Source of the DNA: an uncultured Roseburia sp. | GTDB lineage: Bacteria > Bacillota > Clostridia > Lachnospirales > Lachnospiraceae | DNA length: 64,000 bases | NCBI GenBank assembly: GCA_934292805.1 | Contig: CAKQXQ010000008.1 | Coordinates: 10,534-74,533, forward strand | Direction of reading: 5' to 3' | Shown: piece by piece, positions 49,837 to 59,323 of the stretch | Layout: each line of letters starts with the position of its first letter | How positions within the stretch are numbered: the stretch's first letter is position 1 | Notes under the pieces: generated by a model | What the model was told of the DNA's origin: nothing | Databases searched by the model: none | What the model saw: the letters and a program-made list of their open reading frames with translations, nothing else | Made by a program: the position numbers and the translations under genes

Positions 49837-50757
49837 TTAATCCACATGAATGTCAAGCAGGGTAAGGATCAGTGCCATTCTGGCATAGACACCGTACTGA
49901 GCCTGGCGGAAGTAAGCAGCTCTTGGATCATCGTCCACTTCAACAGAGATCTCGTTGACACGTGGAAGAGGATGTAAGACATACATATCTTTTTTTGCAA
50001 GCTCCATTTTGGATTTTGTCAGGATATAGTAGTTTTTCAGACGTACATAATCTTCTTCGTTGAAGAAACGTTCCTTCTGGACACGTGTCATGTATAAAAT
50101 GTCAAGCGTAGGCATAGCATCTTCCAGACGTTCTACTTCTTCGAACGGAATGTTGTTTGCCTTTAACACATCTTCTCTGATATAACTTGGAATTCTTAAT
50201 TCTTCCGGTGAGATAAGGATAAATTTGATTCCAGGATAGCGGATCAGTGCGTTGATCAGCGAGTGAACCGTACGACCAAATTTCAGATCACCACAAAGAC
50301 CGATCGTCATGTTGGAAAGTCTGCCCTTTAAAGAACGGATCGTCAGGAGATCTGTAAGGGTCTGGGTAGGATGCTGATGACCACCGTCGCCGGCATTGAT
50401 TACTGGAATACGGGATTTCAGGGAGGCTACAAGAGGTGCACCTTCCTTAGGATGACGCATAGCACAGATATCTGCGTAACAGGAAATAATACGAATTGTG
50501 TCAGAAACACTTTCACCTTTGGATGCAGAAGACGATGCTGCATCGGAAAAACCTAAAACAGAACCACCAAGATTAAGCATGGCAGCTTCAAAACTAAGTC
50601 TTGTTCGTGTACTTGGCTCATAGAAACATGTAGCAAGCTTTTTGCCATCACATGCATGAGCATATTTACCAGGGAACTTCTCAATGTCATTGGCAAGATC
50701 TAAGAGCTTGTCCAACTCATCCACAGAGAAATCCAGCGGACTCATTAAATGACGCAT
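49837..50757 (-). CDS. pyrB: Aspartate carbamoyltransferase catalytic subunit
   Basis: PyrB joins carbamoyl phosphate and aspartate in pyrimidine synthesis. The 306-residue protein has the carbamoyl-phosphate loop FYEPSTRTRLSFE, then DGGHQHPTQTL, and HPLPRVNEISVEVD near the end. The ATG at 50757 follows AAGGAGG; an open frame reaches 50805, but its earlier ATGs lack a site and add residues foreign to the family. The promoter lies about 70 bases upstream; no PyrR-type attenuator is visible in the short leader. Confidence 0.96.
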   Translation of the reverse strand: MRHLMSPLDFSVDELDKLLDLANDIEKFPGKYAHACDGKKLATCFYEPSTRTRLSFEAAMLNLGGSVLGFSDAASSSASKGESVSDTIRIISCYADICAMRHPKEGAPLVASLKSRIPVINAGDGGHQHPTQTLTDLLTIRSLKGRLSNMTIGLCGDLKFGRTVHSLINALIRYPGIKFILISPEELRIPSYIREDVLKANNIPFEEVERLEDAMPTLDILYMTRVQKERFFNEEDYVRLKNYYILTKSKMELAKKDMYVLHPLPRVNEISVEVDDDPRAAYFRQAQYGVYARMALILTLLDIHVD

Positions 50758-50825
50758 ATTAACCTCCTTAATAAATGCCATGTGATTAATAAGTAAAAAT
50801 GACATTACTTTCAGGCATTTTTTCT

Positions 50826-50854
50826 ATCATATAATAATCATTTTCCAAATTCAA
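50826..50854 (-). promoter_or_regulatory. pyrBI promoter
   Basis: Minus strand TTGAAT, a 17-nt spacer, and TATGAT. It leaves a leader of about 65 nt before pyrB. Confidence 0.75.
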
Positions 50855-50914
50855 GAGAAAAATTATTTACACTATATTGACACAAAAAGACAAAATAGTC
50901 TGAAATTTTCTGCC

Positions 50915-50943
50915 TTGCAGTTATAAAAGAAAAAAGGTATAAT
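50915..50943 (+). promoter_or_regulatory. Promoter of the PH-domain protein gene
   Basis: TTGCAG (50915-50920), a 17-nt spacer, and TATAAT (50938-50943). It is divergent from the pyrBI promoter. Confidence 0.8.
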
Positions 50944-51013
50944 ATGCATAGTAACGGCAGCGTCCGGCTTGTAGAGGCAAAGAGGCTGTCCACAGAGGCA
51001 GGAGGATGAGCAG

Positions 51014-51430
51014 ATGGCAGAAGATATGAATTTAACACATGATATTGATGAAGATGAAGTAAAATATTGTGAACGGAAACGGATTTTATTTTTTGGATTA
51101 CCGTGGACTTTTACTAAATACACGATCACACCGGGAGTACTGACGGTTGATGAAGGGTTGTTTAGAACAGAAGAGAATGACTGCTATATGTACAAGATCC
51201 AGGATGTGAAGCTTACGACAACACTGATAGAGCGTATATTTGGCCTTGGTACGATCATCTGCTATACCGGCGATGTTACAAATCCGGAGATGAAGCTTAT
51301 ACATATCAAACATGCAAAAGAAGTGAAGAACTATCTTTTGAAGGCATCGGAAGCGGCAAGGCTCAGACGTCGTACTTTGAATACATTAGACATTGGAGCG
51401 ATGGAGCTTACCGACGATTTTGACAATTAA
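51014..51430 (+). CDS. Bacterial PH-domain protein
   Basis: This 138-residue cytoplasmic protein has a central bacterial pleckstrin-homology-like domain (about residues 30-110: TKYTITPGVLTVDEGLF, YMYKIQDVKLTTTLIERIFGLGTIICYT, IKHAKEVKNYLLKASE). Unlike YdbT-type relatives it has no membrane helices. Function unknown. AGGAGG precedes the ATG. Its stop codon overlaps the stop of the convergent gene. Confidence 0.8.
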   Translation: MAEDMNLTHDIDEDEVKYCERKRILFFGLPWTFTKYTITPGVLTVDEGLFRTEENDCYMYKIQDVKLTTTLIERIFGLGTIICYTGDVTNPEMKLIHIKHAKEVKNYLLKASEAARLRRRTLNTLDIGAMELTDDFDN

Positions 51431-51822
51431 GACTGACATTTTTTCAAGGATAAAACACGTTCAAAGATCAGACCTGTGATCATCCAGACAGGCGCATAAT
51501 CCAGACGGATAACACCATTTATGTTCGTGGGAACATTACTGTAATCCCACGGACACAGATGGTGTTTTTTTAAGAGAGAACCGCTGAAAAATTCAAATCC
51601 GAAAATTCCTGCCGCATATATTATGCTTCTGATGAGGGCAGGGAGCTTCTGGATATGACGGTAAAATGGCCGGATAATAGCAGCGGTACCGTAGATTGGA
51701 AACATCCAGACTGAAGTCTGTCCGATCAGCCGCATATCTTTTTTTCGGATACTTCCAAGCGAAGTAAATAGTATTTCCAGACACCATCCGGTAAGACCAC
51801 ATAGAAGAAAATCGTGTTTCAT
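51427..51822 (-). CDS. Membrane protein of the ABC_trans_CmpB (putative permease) family
   Basis: This 131-residue protein has three or four hydrophobic segments. It carries the family features GWCLEILFTSLGS, SVWMFPIYG, FEFFSGSLLKKHHLCPWDYS and a C-terminal helix. Such proteins are called putative ABC permeases, but no ATPase is adjacent and transport is unproven. Its last codon and stop overlap the convergent PH-domain gene by 4 bp. Confidence 0.8.
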   Translation of the reverse strand: MKHDFLLCGLTGWCLEILFTSLGSIRKKDMRLIGQTSVWMFPIYGTAAIIRPFYRHIQKLPALIRSIIYAAGIFGFEFFSGSLLKKHHLCPWDYSNVPTNINGVIRLDYAPVWMITGLIFERVLSLKKCQS

Positions 51823-51917
51823 TTAAAATCTCCTGTCAGCTTTTTATATAGGATGTCCCCAAAAAACAAATTTATTACAGGATGGAAATCAGAAATGAAT
51901 TCAAGAAGGCAGACAAC

Positions 51918-51946
51918 TTGTAAAAAAGTGCTTTCTGGCATATAAT
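51918..51946 (+). promoter_or_regulatory. Promoter of the murE-priA-def-fmt run
   Basis: TTGTAA (51918-51923), a 17-nt spacer, and TATAAT (51941-51946), 34 nt before murE. It may drive a long message, as no terminator is seen up to prkC. Confidence 0.8.
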
Positions 51947-51979
51947 GAAAAAAGTGTATTCATTGCAAAATGGAGAAAA

Positions 51980-53536
51980 ATGCAGTTCTTAAGCCGACTA
52001 TTGCAGCAGATTTCTTACGAAAAGGTGATCGGGGAGACAGACAGGGAAGTGTCGTTGATATGTTGTCATTCCGCAAAAGTACAAAAAGATACATTGTTTG
52101 TCTGCATCAGTGGATTCAGTGCAAATGGACATGAATACATTCCAAAAGCATTGGAGCGTGGAGCCGGAGTGATCGTAGTGGATTGCAGGTATGTGATCGA
52201 AAGCAGGCAGGGACCTATGATTTTGACAGAATGCACGAAAGTCAGTTTCTCTGACATATGGAAAAGAAAAAGTATTACCCTGGTTCTTGTAAAGGATACA
52301 AGAAGAGCATTATCTGCTCTTTCGGCTGCTTTTTACAATTTTCCGGCAACTAGATTAAAGATGATCGGAATCACAGGGACGAATGGTAAAACAACGACCA
52401 TGTATATGATAGCAGGAATTTTACAACATGCAGGATACAGAGTCGGAACAATCGGGACGATCAATGCCTTTGATGGAAGAAAAGAGGAAACAAACTATAA
52501 TACAACACCGGAATCCTGTGAGATACACAGACTTCTTGCACAGATGGCGGACAATGGATGTGACTGCTGTGTAATGGAAGTGTCGTCCCAGGGAATCGCA
52601 TACGGTCGCGTCAGCGATATCTGCTTTGATATCGGGATATTTTTAAATATAGAGCCGGATCATATCGGCAGGGGAGAACACAGCAGCTTTTCCGAATATC
52701 TTCATTGTAAAAGCCAGCTGATGAGACAATGCCTTGTTGGAATTGTAAACAGGGATGATCTGAATGTTTTAAGAATACTGGCAGGTCATACCTGCGGAAT
52801 GGTGAAGACATTTGCACTTTCTTATCCTTCGGATGTGATGGCAGAAAATATACAGTATACAATGGATGCCGGCAGACTGACAAGTACATTTACAGTCAGA
52901 AGCCGGTCAGTAAAATATATGGCAAAAACAAAACTCCCAGGCAGATTTAATGTATACAATGCACTGGCTGCAATCGCAGCCGCAGAGCAGCTTGATGTAC
53001 CGCCCAGAATAATACAGGAATCCCTTCTTGGCCAGAAGATACCGGGGCGTTGTGAAAATCTGACAGAAGGAAAAGAATATACGATTCTTGTTGATTACGC
53101 CCATAATGAACAGGGGTTAAAAAATCTTCTTCTGGCATTAAAAGAATTAAAACCGGGCAGGCTTGTTGTAATTTTTGGCTGTGGAGGTAACCGGTCAGAG
53201 CTGAGGCGGAGCCGCATGGGTGAAACAGCGGGAAAGCTTGCGGATTATACGATCCTTACATCAGATAATCCCAGGTGGGAGGACGAAGAACATATATTAG
53301 ATCAGATCGAGGATGGAATTTCCAGGACAACAGACAGGGAGCATTATTGCAGGATTACGGACAGAAGAGAAGCTGTACGATATGCAATAAATCATGCAAA
53401 AAGAGGCGATCTGATCGTTATTGCAGGAAAAGGGCATGAAAATTATCAGGAGATAAAAGGAGTCCGGTATCCGTTAGATGACAGAAGAATTGTGCAGGAG
53501 GAATTAGATGGCGGAGTATGCAAATATAATTGTTGA
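51980..53536 (+). CDS. murE: UDP-MurNAc-tripeptide synthetase (MurE)
   Basis: MurE adds the third amino acid to the peptidoglycan precursor. The 518-residue protein has the P-loop GITGTNGKTTT, the YNTTPES segment, the MEVSSQGI motif with the carbamylated-lysine region after it, VDYAHNEQGLKN, and the amino-acid specificity motif DNPR. DNPR is the form that selects meso-diaminopimelate, matching the dapA-dapB genes in this window. It is far from any division and cell-wall cluster, so it could also be a second copy. Its 3' end overlaps priA by 29 bp. Confidence 0.9.
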   Translation: MQFLSRLLQQISYEKVIGETDREVSLICCHSAKVQKDTLFVCISGFSANGHEYIPKALERGAGVIVVDCRYVIESRQGPMILTECTKVSFSDIWKRKSITLVLVKDTRRALSALSAAFYNFPATRLKMIGITGTNGKTTTMYMIAGILQHAGYRVGTIGTINAFDGRKEETNYNTTPESCEIHRLLAQMADNGCDCCVMEVSSQGIAYGRVSDICFDIGIFLNIEPDHIGRGEHSSFSEYLHCKSQLMRQCLVGIVNRDDLNVLRILAGHTCGMVKTFALSYPSDVMAENIQYTMDAGRLTSTFTVRSRSVKYMAKTKLPGRFNVYNALAAIAAAEQLDVPPRIIQESLLGQKIPGRCENLTEGKEYTILVDYAHNEQGLKNLLLALKELKPGRLVVIFGCGGNRSELRRSRMGETAGKLADYTILTSDNPRWEDEEHILDQIEDGISRTTDREHYCRITDRREAVRYAINHAKRGDLIVIAGKGHENYQEIKGVRYPLDDRRIVQEELDGGVCKYNC

Positions 53537-55754
53537 TATTTCCCATGAAAAATTAGATAAAACATTTCAGTACAGGATTCCGGAAATACTGCGGGATAAG
53601 ATTACAGTTGGAATGCAGGTGAAGATTCCATTTGGCAGCCGTACGCTGAACGGTTATGTTGTGGAACTGACCGATGAAGCGGAATTTGCAGTGGATAAGA
53701 TCAGGGAACTTAAAGGAATTGTGACAGACGGTGTAGCGATCGAGAGTCAGCTGATCGCACTGGCGGCATGGATGAAGAAGAATTACGGAGCAACAATGAA
53801 CCAGGCCTTAAAGACAGTGCTGCCGGTGAAAAAAAAGCAAAATGCCATAGAGCATAAAAAGATCAGGCTGAAAATCGGGGAGATGGAAGCGAAGAATCAA
53901 CTGGCAGAATTTCAAAGAAAACATGCCAGGGCAAGAGAGAGACTGCTTCAGGCTCTTTTACAGGAACGGGAAATTGACTGGGGAATCGTCACACAGAAGT
54001 TAAATATACAGCCCACAGTAATCCGGGCACTGGAAACACTTGGAATTGTCGAGATCGTAAGTGAGAAAGCTTATCGTAATCCGGTATCACATCTTAGCAG
54101 TGAGGGATATTATCTGACACTGAACGAAGAACAGAAGCATGTGGTGGATGTCATCACAGGGAATATGAGAGAAAAGATCCGGAAAACATATCTGATAAAA
54201 GGTGTGACAGGAAGTGGCAAGACAGAAGTTTATATGGAACTGATCCATTACATCCTTTCACAGGGGAAACAGGCAATTGTGCTGATCCCGGAGATCGCAC
54301 TGACTTATCAGACAGTGATGCGGTTTTATAACCGGTTTGGAGACAGGGTTTCCATTATGAATTCAAGATTGTCACAGGGAGAACGTTACGATCAGTTCGA
54401 ACGTGCCAGAAATGGTGATATCGACATTATGATCGGACCAAGATCAGCACTGTTCACACCATTTTCAAATCTTGGTCTTATTATTATAGATGAGGAACAT
54501 GAAAGCAGCTACAAAAGCGAAACCTTACCGCGTTATCATGCAAGGGAGACTGCGATCGAACGTGCAGGAATGTGCGGTGCAGATGTAGTGTTAGGTTCAG
54601 CAACGCCATCTGTGGAAAGTTATTATAAGGCAATGAAAGGTGAGTATGCATTGCTTGAATTAAAGCATCGTGTTGCGAGCAAACCATTGCCAAAGGTGGA
54701 TGTAGTCGATCTGAGAGAAGAATTAAAAGCAGGAAACCGCTCCATACTGAGCAGAAGGCTGCAGGAACTGATAGAAGAGCGTCTTCATAAGAAGCAACAG
54801 ATCATGCTTTTTATCAACCGGAGGGGTGTGGCTGGCTTTGTCTCTTGCAGAGCGTGCGGTCATGTGATAAAATGTCCGCATTGCGATGTTTCACTCAGCC
54901 AGCATATGACAGCCCGGCATCCGGAGGGAAGAATGGTCTGCCACTACTGTGGATATGAAGAGCCGGTACCTAAGATCTGCCCGGAATGCGGATCAAAATA
55001 TATTGGCGGGTTCAAAGCAGGAACGCAGAAAATCGAAATGATCGTAAAGGAACGTTTCCCACAGGCTTCAGTACTTCGTATGGATACCGACACGACGAAG
55101 AATAAGGAAGGACATGAAAAGATCCTGTCTGCTTTTGCCAATCAGGAGGCAGATATTCTGATCGGAACGCAGATGATCGTGAAAGGACATGATTTTCCGA
55201 ATGTAACGTTAGTTGGTGTGCTTGCAGCAGATATGTCACTGCATATCAGCGATTATCATGCGGCAGAACGGACATTTGAACTTCTGACGCAGGCGGCAGG
55301 AAGAGCCGGAAGAGGAGAAGTTCCGGGAGAAGTGGTGATACAGACGTATCAGCCGGAACATTATAGTATTAAGACCGCAAAAGACCAGGATTACGAAGCA
55401 TTTTACAGGCAGGAGATCGAATACCGTAAGATGATGCTATATCCGCCAGTGTTTCATCTTCTTGTGATCCTATGTGCTTCCAAATGGGAGCAGAGGGCAA
55501 GTGACGGAGCGGATGAGCTGCTGCATGAGATAGATGGGATACAGGAACTGAAAAAAAAGATTTTCCCGATAGGACCTGCGGATCCGGCAATTGCCAGGAT
55601 TAATGACATATACCGTAAGGTGATCTATCTGAAGGCAGAGGATTATCAGAATCTTGTTTTTGTAAAAGACCGCCTGGAAAAGTTTGTGCGGGACAATACA
55701 GACTATAAAGACATTGTGGTTCAGTTTGATTTTAATCCGGTGAATGGATTTTGA
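53508..55754 (+). CDS. priA: Primosomal helicase PriA
   Basis: PriA restarts stalled replication forks. The 748-residue protein has an N-terminal DNA-binding domain (TFQYRIPE). A superfamily 2 helicase core follows, with Walker A GVTGSGKTEVY, DEEH box, GSATPS and QAAGRAGRG. Two zinc-binding clusters are inserted within it (CRACGHVIKCPHCD, then CHYCG and CPECG). It starts inside the 3' end of murE in another frame, with GGAGG upstream in the murE coding sequence, so the two are translationally linked. Confidence 0.96.
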   Translation: MAEYANIIVDISHEKLDKTFQYRIPEILRDKITVGMQVKIPFGSRTLNGYVVELTDEAEFAVDKIRELKGIVTDGVAIESQLIALAAWMKKNYGATMNQALKTVLPVKKKQNAIEHKKIRLKIGEMEAKNQLAEFQRKHARARERLLQALLQEREIDWGIVTQKLNIQPTVIRALETLGIVEIVSEKAYRNPVSHLSSEGYYLTLNEEQKHVVDVITGNMREKIRKTYLIKGVTGSGKTEVYMELIHYILSQGKQAIVLIPEIALTYQTVMRFYNRFGDRVSIMNSRLSQGERYDQFERARNGDIDIMIGPRSALFTPFSNLGLIIIDEEHESSYKSETLPRYHARETAIERAGMCGADVVLGSATPSVESYYKAMKGEYALLELKHRVASKPLPKVDVVDLREELKAGNRSILSRRLQELIEERLHKKQQIMLFINRRGVAGFVSCRACGHVIKCPHCDVSLSQHMTARHPEGRMVCHYCGYEEPVPKICPECGSKYIGGFKAGTQKIEMIVKERFPQASVLRMDTDTTKNKEGHEKILSAFANQEADILIGTQMIVKGHDFPNVTLVGVLAADMSLHISDYHAAERTFELLTQAAGRAGRGEVPGEVVIQTYQPEHYSIKTAKDQDYEAFYRQEIEYRKMMLYPPVFHLLVILCASKWEQRASDGADELLHEIDGIQELKKKIFPIGPADPAIARINDIYRKVIYLKAEDYQNLVFVKDRLEKFVRDNTDYKDIVVQFDFNPVNGF

Positions 55755-55805
55755 CAGACGAATCTGATATAAATATTATTTTTTGCTATGATCAAGGAGG
55801 ACAAA

Positions 55806-56279
55806 ATGGCACTTAGAACGATACGTGTACAGGGAGATCCTGTATTGGAGAAAGTATGTAAACCTGTAACAGAGATTACACCAAGAATCAGCGAACTGAT
55901 CGAGGACATGTTAGATACGATGTACGATGCAAACGGAGTAGGGCTTGCTGCACCGCAGGTTGGTATTTTAAAAAGAATCGTTGTGATAGATGTCGGAGAG
56001 GGACCGATCGTGATGATCAATCCGGTGATCGTTGAAACATCCGGAGAGCAGACAGGTGATGAGGGATGCTTAAGTGTTCCTGGAAAAGCAGGACAGGTCA
56101 CAAGACCTAATTATGTAAAGGCACAGGCATTTGATGAGAATATGCAGCCATATGAGATTGAGGGAACAGAGCTTTTGGCCAGAGCGATCTGTCATGAAAC
56201 AGATCATCTTGAGGGACATCTTTACGTGGAGAAGGTCGAAGGACAGCTCCATGAGGTGACTTACGAGAGTGAAGAGTAA
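55806..56279 (+). CDS. def: Peptide deformylase
   Basis: Def removes the formyl group from new polypeptides. All three motifs are visible: GVGLAAPQVG, EGCLSVPG and HETDHLEG, whose Cys and two His ligands bind the metal. From the ATG at 55806 (after AAGGAGG) the protein has 157 residues. It directly precedes fmt, which performs the opposite modification on initiator tRNA. Confidence 0.97.
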   Translation: MALRTIRVQGDPVLEKVCKPVTEITPRISELIEDMLDTMYDANGVGLAAPQVGILKRIVVIDVGEGPIVMINPVIVETSGEQTGDEGCLSVPGKAGQVTRPNYVKAQAFDENMQPYEIEGTELLARAICHETDHLEGHLYVEKVEGQLHEVTYESEE

Positions 56280-56291
56280 GGAGAATTACAG

Positions 56292-57227
56292 ATGAGAGTT
56301 ATTTTTATGGGGACACCGGATTTTTCGGTAAATACATTAGAAGAGATTATCAATGCTGGACATGAGGTTGTACTCGTGGTTTCCCAGCCGGACAAAGCGG
56401 TCGGAAGAAGCAAGGCACTGAAATACACACCGGTCAAGGAGTGTGCTCTTTCGCATGGTATTGAGGTATATCAGCCACAGAAAATCCGCACAGCCGAGTC
56501 GGTAGAATATCTGAAAAAATATAATGCTGACATTATCATCGTGGAGGCATTCGGCCAGATCATATCAAAAGAGATTTTGGATATGCCGCGTTTTGGATGC
56601 GTGAATGTACATGCATCCCTGCTTCCGAAATACCGCGGTGCTGCACCGATCCAGTGGGCAGTGATCAATGGAGAACAGGTGACCGGTGTCACAATTATGC
56701 GTATGGATGAGGGAATCGATACAGGAGACATGATCATGAAACAGGAAGTGATCGTGGATGCAGAAGAGACAGGTGGAAGTCTTTTTGACAAGCTCGCTGA
56801 TGTGGGTGCAAAGCTATGCGTGAAAGCAATGCAGGCAATTGAAGACGGAACAGCAGTTTATACACCTCAGGATGAGTCTCTTGCAACACATACCGGAAAG
56901 ATACAGAAGGAGCTTGGTAATATTGACTGGTCAAAAGATGCGGAAGTGATCGAGCATCTGATCAGAGGATTGAATCCATGGCCAAGCGCATACACAAGGT
57001 TAGAGGATAAGAACCTAAAGATCTGGAAGGCAAAAGTTGTATCCCATGACGTAAAAGCAGCTCCGGGCTGTATTCTTAAAGTGACAAAAGATGAGCTTTT
57101 TGTCCAGGCAGGAAATGGGGTACTTGCATTGCTTGAAGTCCAGCTCGAAGGGAAGAAACGAATGACAACGGATGCCTTTTTAAGAGGGTATCAGGTAAGT
57201 GAAGGCAGCTATTTAAGACGCTGCTAG
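56292..57227 (+). CDS. fmt: Methionyl-tRNA formyltransferase
   Basis: Fmt formylates initiator Met-tRNA using 10-formyl-tetrahydrofolate, which links it to the folate operon in this window. The 311-residue protein has FMGTPDFSVNTLE, the catalytic region VNVHASLLPKYRGAAPIQWA with Asn, His and Asp downstream (MDEGIDTGDM), and the C-terminal OB-like domain. It lies 12 bp after def. Confidence 0.97.
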   Translation: MRVIFMGTPDFSVNTLEEIINAGHEVVLVVSQPDKAVGRSKALKYTPVKECALSHGIEVYQPQKIRTAESVEYLKKYNADIIIVEAFGQIISKEILDMPRFGCVNVHASLLPKYRGAAPIQWAVINGEQVTGVTIMRMDEGIDTGDMIMKQEVIVDAEETGGSLFDKLADVGAKLCVKAMQAIEDGTAVYTPQDESLATHTGKIQKELGNIDWSKDAEVIEHLIRGLNPWPSAYTRLEDKNLKIWKAKVVSHDVKAAPGCILKVTKDELFVQAGNGVLALLEVQLEGKKRMTTDAFLRGYQVSEGSYLRRC

Positions 57228-57246
57228 ACAGAAAGGAAGAGTGTAT

Positions 57247-57957
57247 ATGCCATATTATTATTATGGGATCGATCCAACCTATTTTCTGGTGATCATCGGT
57301 GCGGTGATCTGTATGATCGCATCAGCAAGGGTTAAGACAACGTATAACAAGTATTCACAGTATCGCAGTGCATCCGGAATGACAGGTGCAGAAGCGGCAC
57401 AGAGGATTTTAAATTCCGCAGGGATTTATGATGTGACGGTTCAGCATATTTCAGGAAATCTTACAGATCATTATAATCCTGCAACGAAAACACTGAATCT
57501 TTCGGATTCTGTATATGGTTCCACTTCTGTGGCAGCTGTCGGAGTAGCAGCACATGAATGTGGACATGCGATCCAGCATCAGCACAGTTATTTCCCGTTG
57601 ACGCTTCGCACAGCGATCGTACCGATAGCTAATATAGGATCTTCCATTGCATGGCCACTGATCGTGTTTGGCCTTTTATTCAGCCGCAACAGTGGGGCAA
57701 TGTTCATTAATCTTGGAATTCTCTGCTTTTCTTTTGCGGTGTTATTCCAGCTTGTGACACTTCCTGTGGAATTTAATGCATCAGCCAGAGCATTACGTAT
57801 TCTTGGAGAACAGGGGATTTTAAGTGAGAGTGAACTGCCATATACAAGAAAAGTGCTAAAGGCAGCAGCTTTAACTTATGTGGCAAGTGCGGCAGCCGCA
57901 ATTCTTCAGTTGCTGCGTCTTGTATTACTGTTTGGAGGAAGAGACCGTGACAGATAA
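57247..57957 (+). CDS. YugP-type membrane zinc metallopeptidase
   Basis: This 236-residue membrane protein has an N-terminal hydrophobic helix (TYFLVIIGAVICMIAS) and a catalytic AAHECGHAIQHQ zinc motif near residue 100. Two or three hydrophobic segments follow in the second half, with the conserved EFNASARAL. The family is annotated as a putative neutral zinc metallopeptidase; its target is unknown. The ATG at 57247 is preferred over the GTG at 57241, as AAGGAAG lies 7 nt upstream. The end overlaps rsmB. Confidence 0.87.
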   Translation: MPYYYYGIDPTYFLVIIGAVICMIASARVKTTYNKYSQYRSASGMTGAEAAQRILNSAGIYDVTVQHISGNLTDHYNPATKTLNLSDSVYGSTSVAAVGVAAHECGHAIQHQHSYFPLTLRTAIVPIANIGSSIAWPLIVFGLLFSRNSGAMFINLGILCFSFAVLFQLVTLPVEFNASARALRILGEQGILSESELPYTRKVLKAAALTYVASAAAAILQLLRLVLLFGGRDRDR

Positions 57958-59323
57958 TGTCAATACAAGAGAACTGATACTCGGTATTCTGATGGAAGTG
58001 ACGAAGGAGGGCAGCTATAGTCATCTTGTGCTTCGAGCTGTCCTTGATAAGTATCAGTATCTGGATAAGAGAGATCGTGCTTTTATAACCAGAGTATCAG
58101 AAGGAACGATACAGCATATGATCGAACTGGATTATATCATTGACCAGTTTTCGAAAGTAAAAGTGAATAAAATGAAACCAGTGATCCGCAATATTATGCG
58201 GATGAGCGTATATCAGCTGAAATATATGGATTCAGTACCGGCATCCGCTGCCTGCAATGAGGCAGTAAAGCTTGCGAGAAAGAAAGGATTTTCTTCTTTG
58301 AGCGGATTCGTGAATGGAGTTCTACGTAATATCAGCAGAAATCTGGATCAGATTGCCTGCCCGGATGAGGAAAAAGACCGGGTGGGCTATTTGTCTGTAC
58401 GTTATTCTATGCCAAAATGGATCATAAATCAGTGGATCACAGATTACGGGATGGAGCAGACGGAGAAAATTCTCCATGCATTTTTACAGGATGCACCGAT
58501 ATCAATCCGTACAAATTTAAGGAAAACGACACCAAAACAGCTGGCAGAACGTTTAGAAGCAGAAGGAGTTCTGACAGAACACATTTCTGTAAAAGAATAC
58601 CCTGATTTAAATTATGCATTTCTGATATCCGGATTCGATCATCTGAATGCACTGGAAAGTTTCAGAGAAGGACTTTTTTATGTGCAGGATATCAGCTCTA
58701 TGATGGTAGCTGAGCTTGCAGCACCAAAAGAGGGTGACAGAGTGATCGATGTCTGTGCCGCACCGGGAGGAAAGAGCGTTCATCTGGCAGAGATGCTTCG
58801 TGAAACAGGTATGGTGGAGGCAAGAGATCTGACGGATTATAAGGTCGGAATGATCGAGGAGAATATCAGAAGACATGGACTGTCTAATATGACAGCAGTA
58901 CGTATGGATGCCACCATTTTCGATCCGGCATCTGAAGAAACAGCAGATATTGTGATCGCGGATCTTCCGTGTTCCGGACTTGGAGTTATGCGTAAGAAGA
59001 CAGATATTAAGTATAAAATGACACCGGAGACAGAGAAGAAGCTCGTTTGCCTGCAACAGAAAATACTGGATACGGTATGCAGATATGTAAAATCCGGCGG
59101 AACATTGTTATATTCTACCTGCACGATCGATAAAATGGAAAATGAAAACAATGTAGAATGGTTTTTGAAAACACATCCGGAATATGAACTTGTCAGGATG
59201 CAGCAGATTTTTCCAATGGATTCGTATGGTGACGGATTCTTTCTTGCAAAATTAAAAAAGACAGGATCAGTCAGAAAAGAAGGTGACGGTGCCACAGACA
59301 AGGAGACGGAATGGAACAACTGA
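57947..59323 (+). CDS. rsmB: 16S rRNA (cytosine-967-C5)-methyltransferase
   Basis: RsmB methylates C967 of 16S rRNA. The 458-residue protein has an N-terminal NusB-like helical domain (REL then DRAFITRVSEGT, YQLKYMDSVPASAACNEAVKLA) and a Rossmann methyltransferase domain with VCAAPGGKSVHLAE, ADLPCSGLGVMRKK and the catalytic pair PCSG/STCT. The GTG start at 57947 follows GGAGG by 8 nt and lies inside the 3' end of the protease gene. Earlier in-frame codons would give a foreign N-terminus. It overlaps rlmN by 13 bp. Confidence 0.95.
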   Translation: MTDNVNTRELILGILMEVTKEGSYSHLVLRAVLDKYQYLDKRDRAFITRVSEGTIQHMIELDYIIDQFSKVKVNKMKPVIRNIMRMSVYQLKYMDSVPASAACNEAVKLARKKGFSSLSGFVNGVLRNISRNLDQIACPDEEKDRVGYLSVRYSMPKWIINQWITDYGMEQTEKILHAFLQDAPISIRTNLRKTTPKQLAERLEAEGVLTEHISVKEYPDLNYAFLISGFDHLNALESFREGLFYVQDISSMMVAELAAPKEGDRVIDVCAAPGGKSVHLAEMLRETGMVEARDLTDYKVGMIEENIRRHGLSNMTAVRMDATIFDPASEETADIVIADLPCSGLGVMRKKTDIKYKMTPETEKKLVCLQQKILDTVCRYVKSGGTLLYSTCTIDKMENENNVEWFLKTHPEYELVRMQQIFPMDSYGDGFFLAKLKKTGSVRKEGDGATDKETEWNN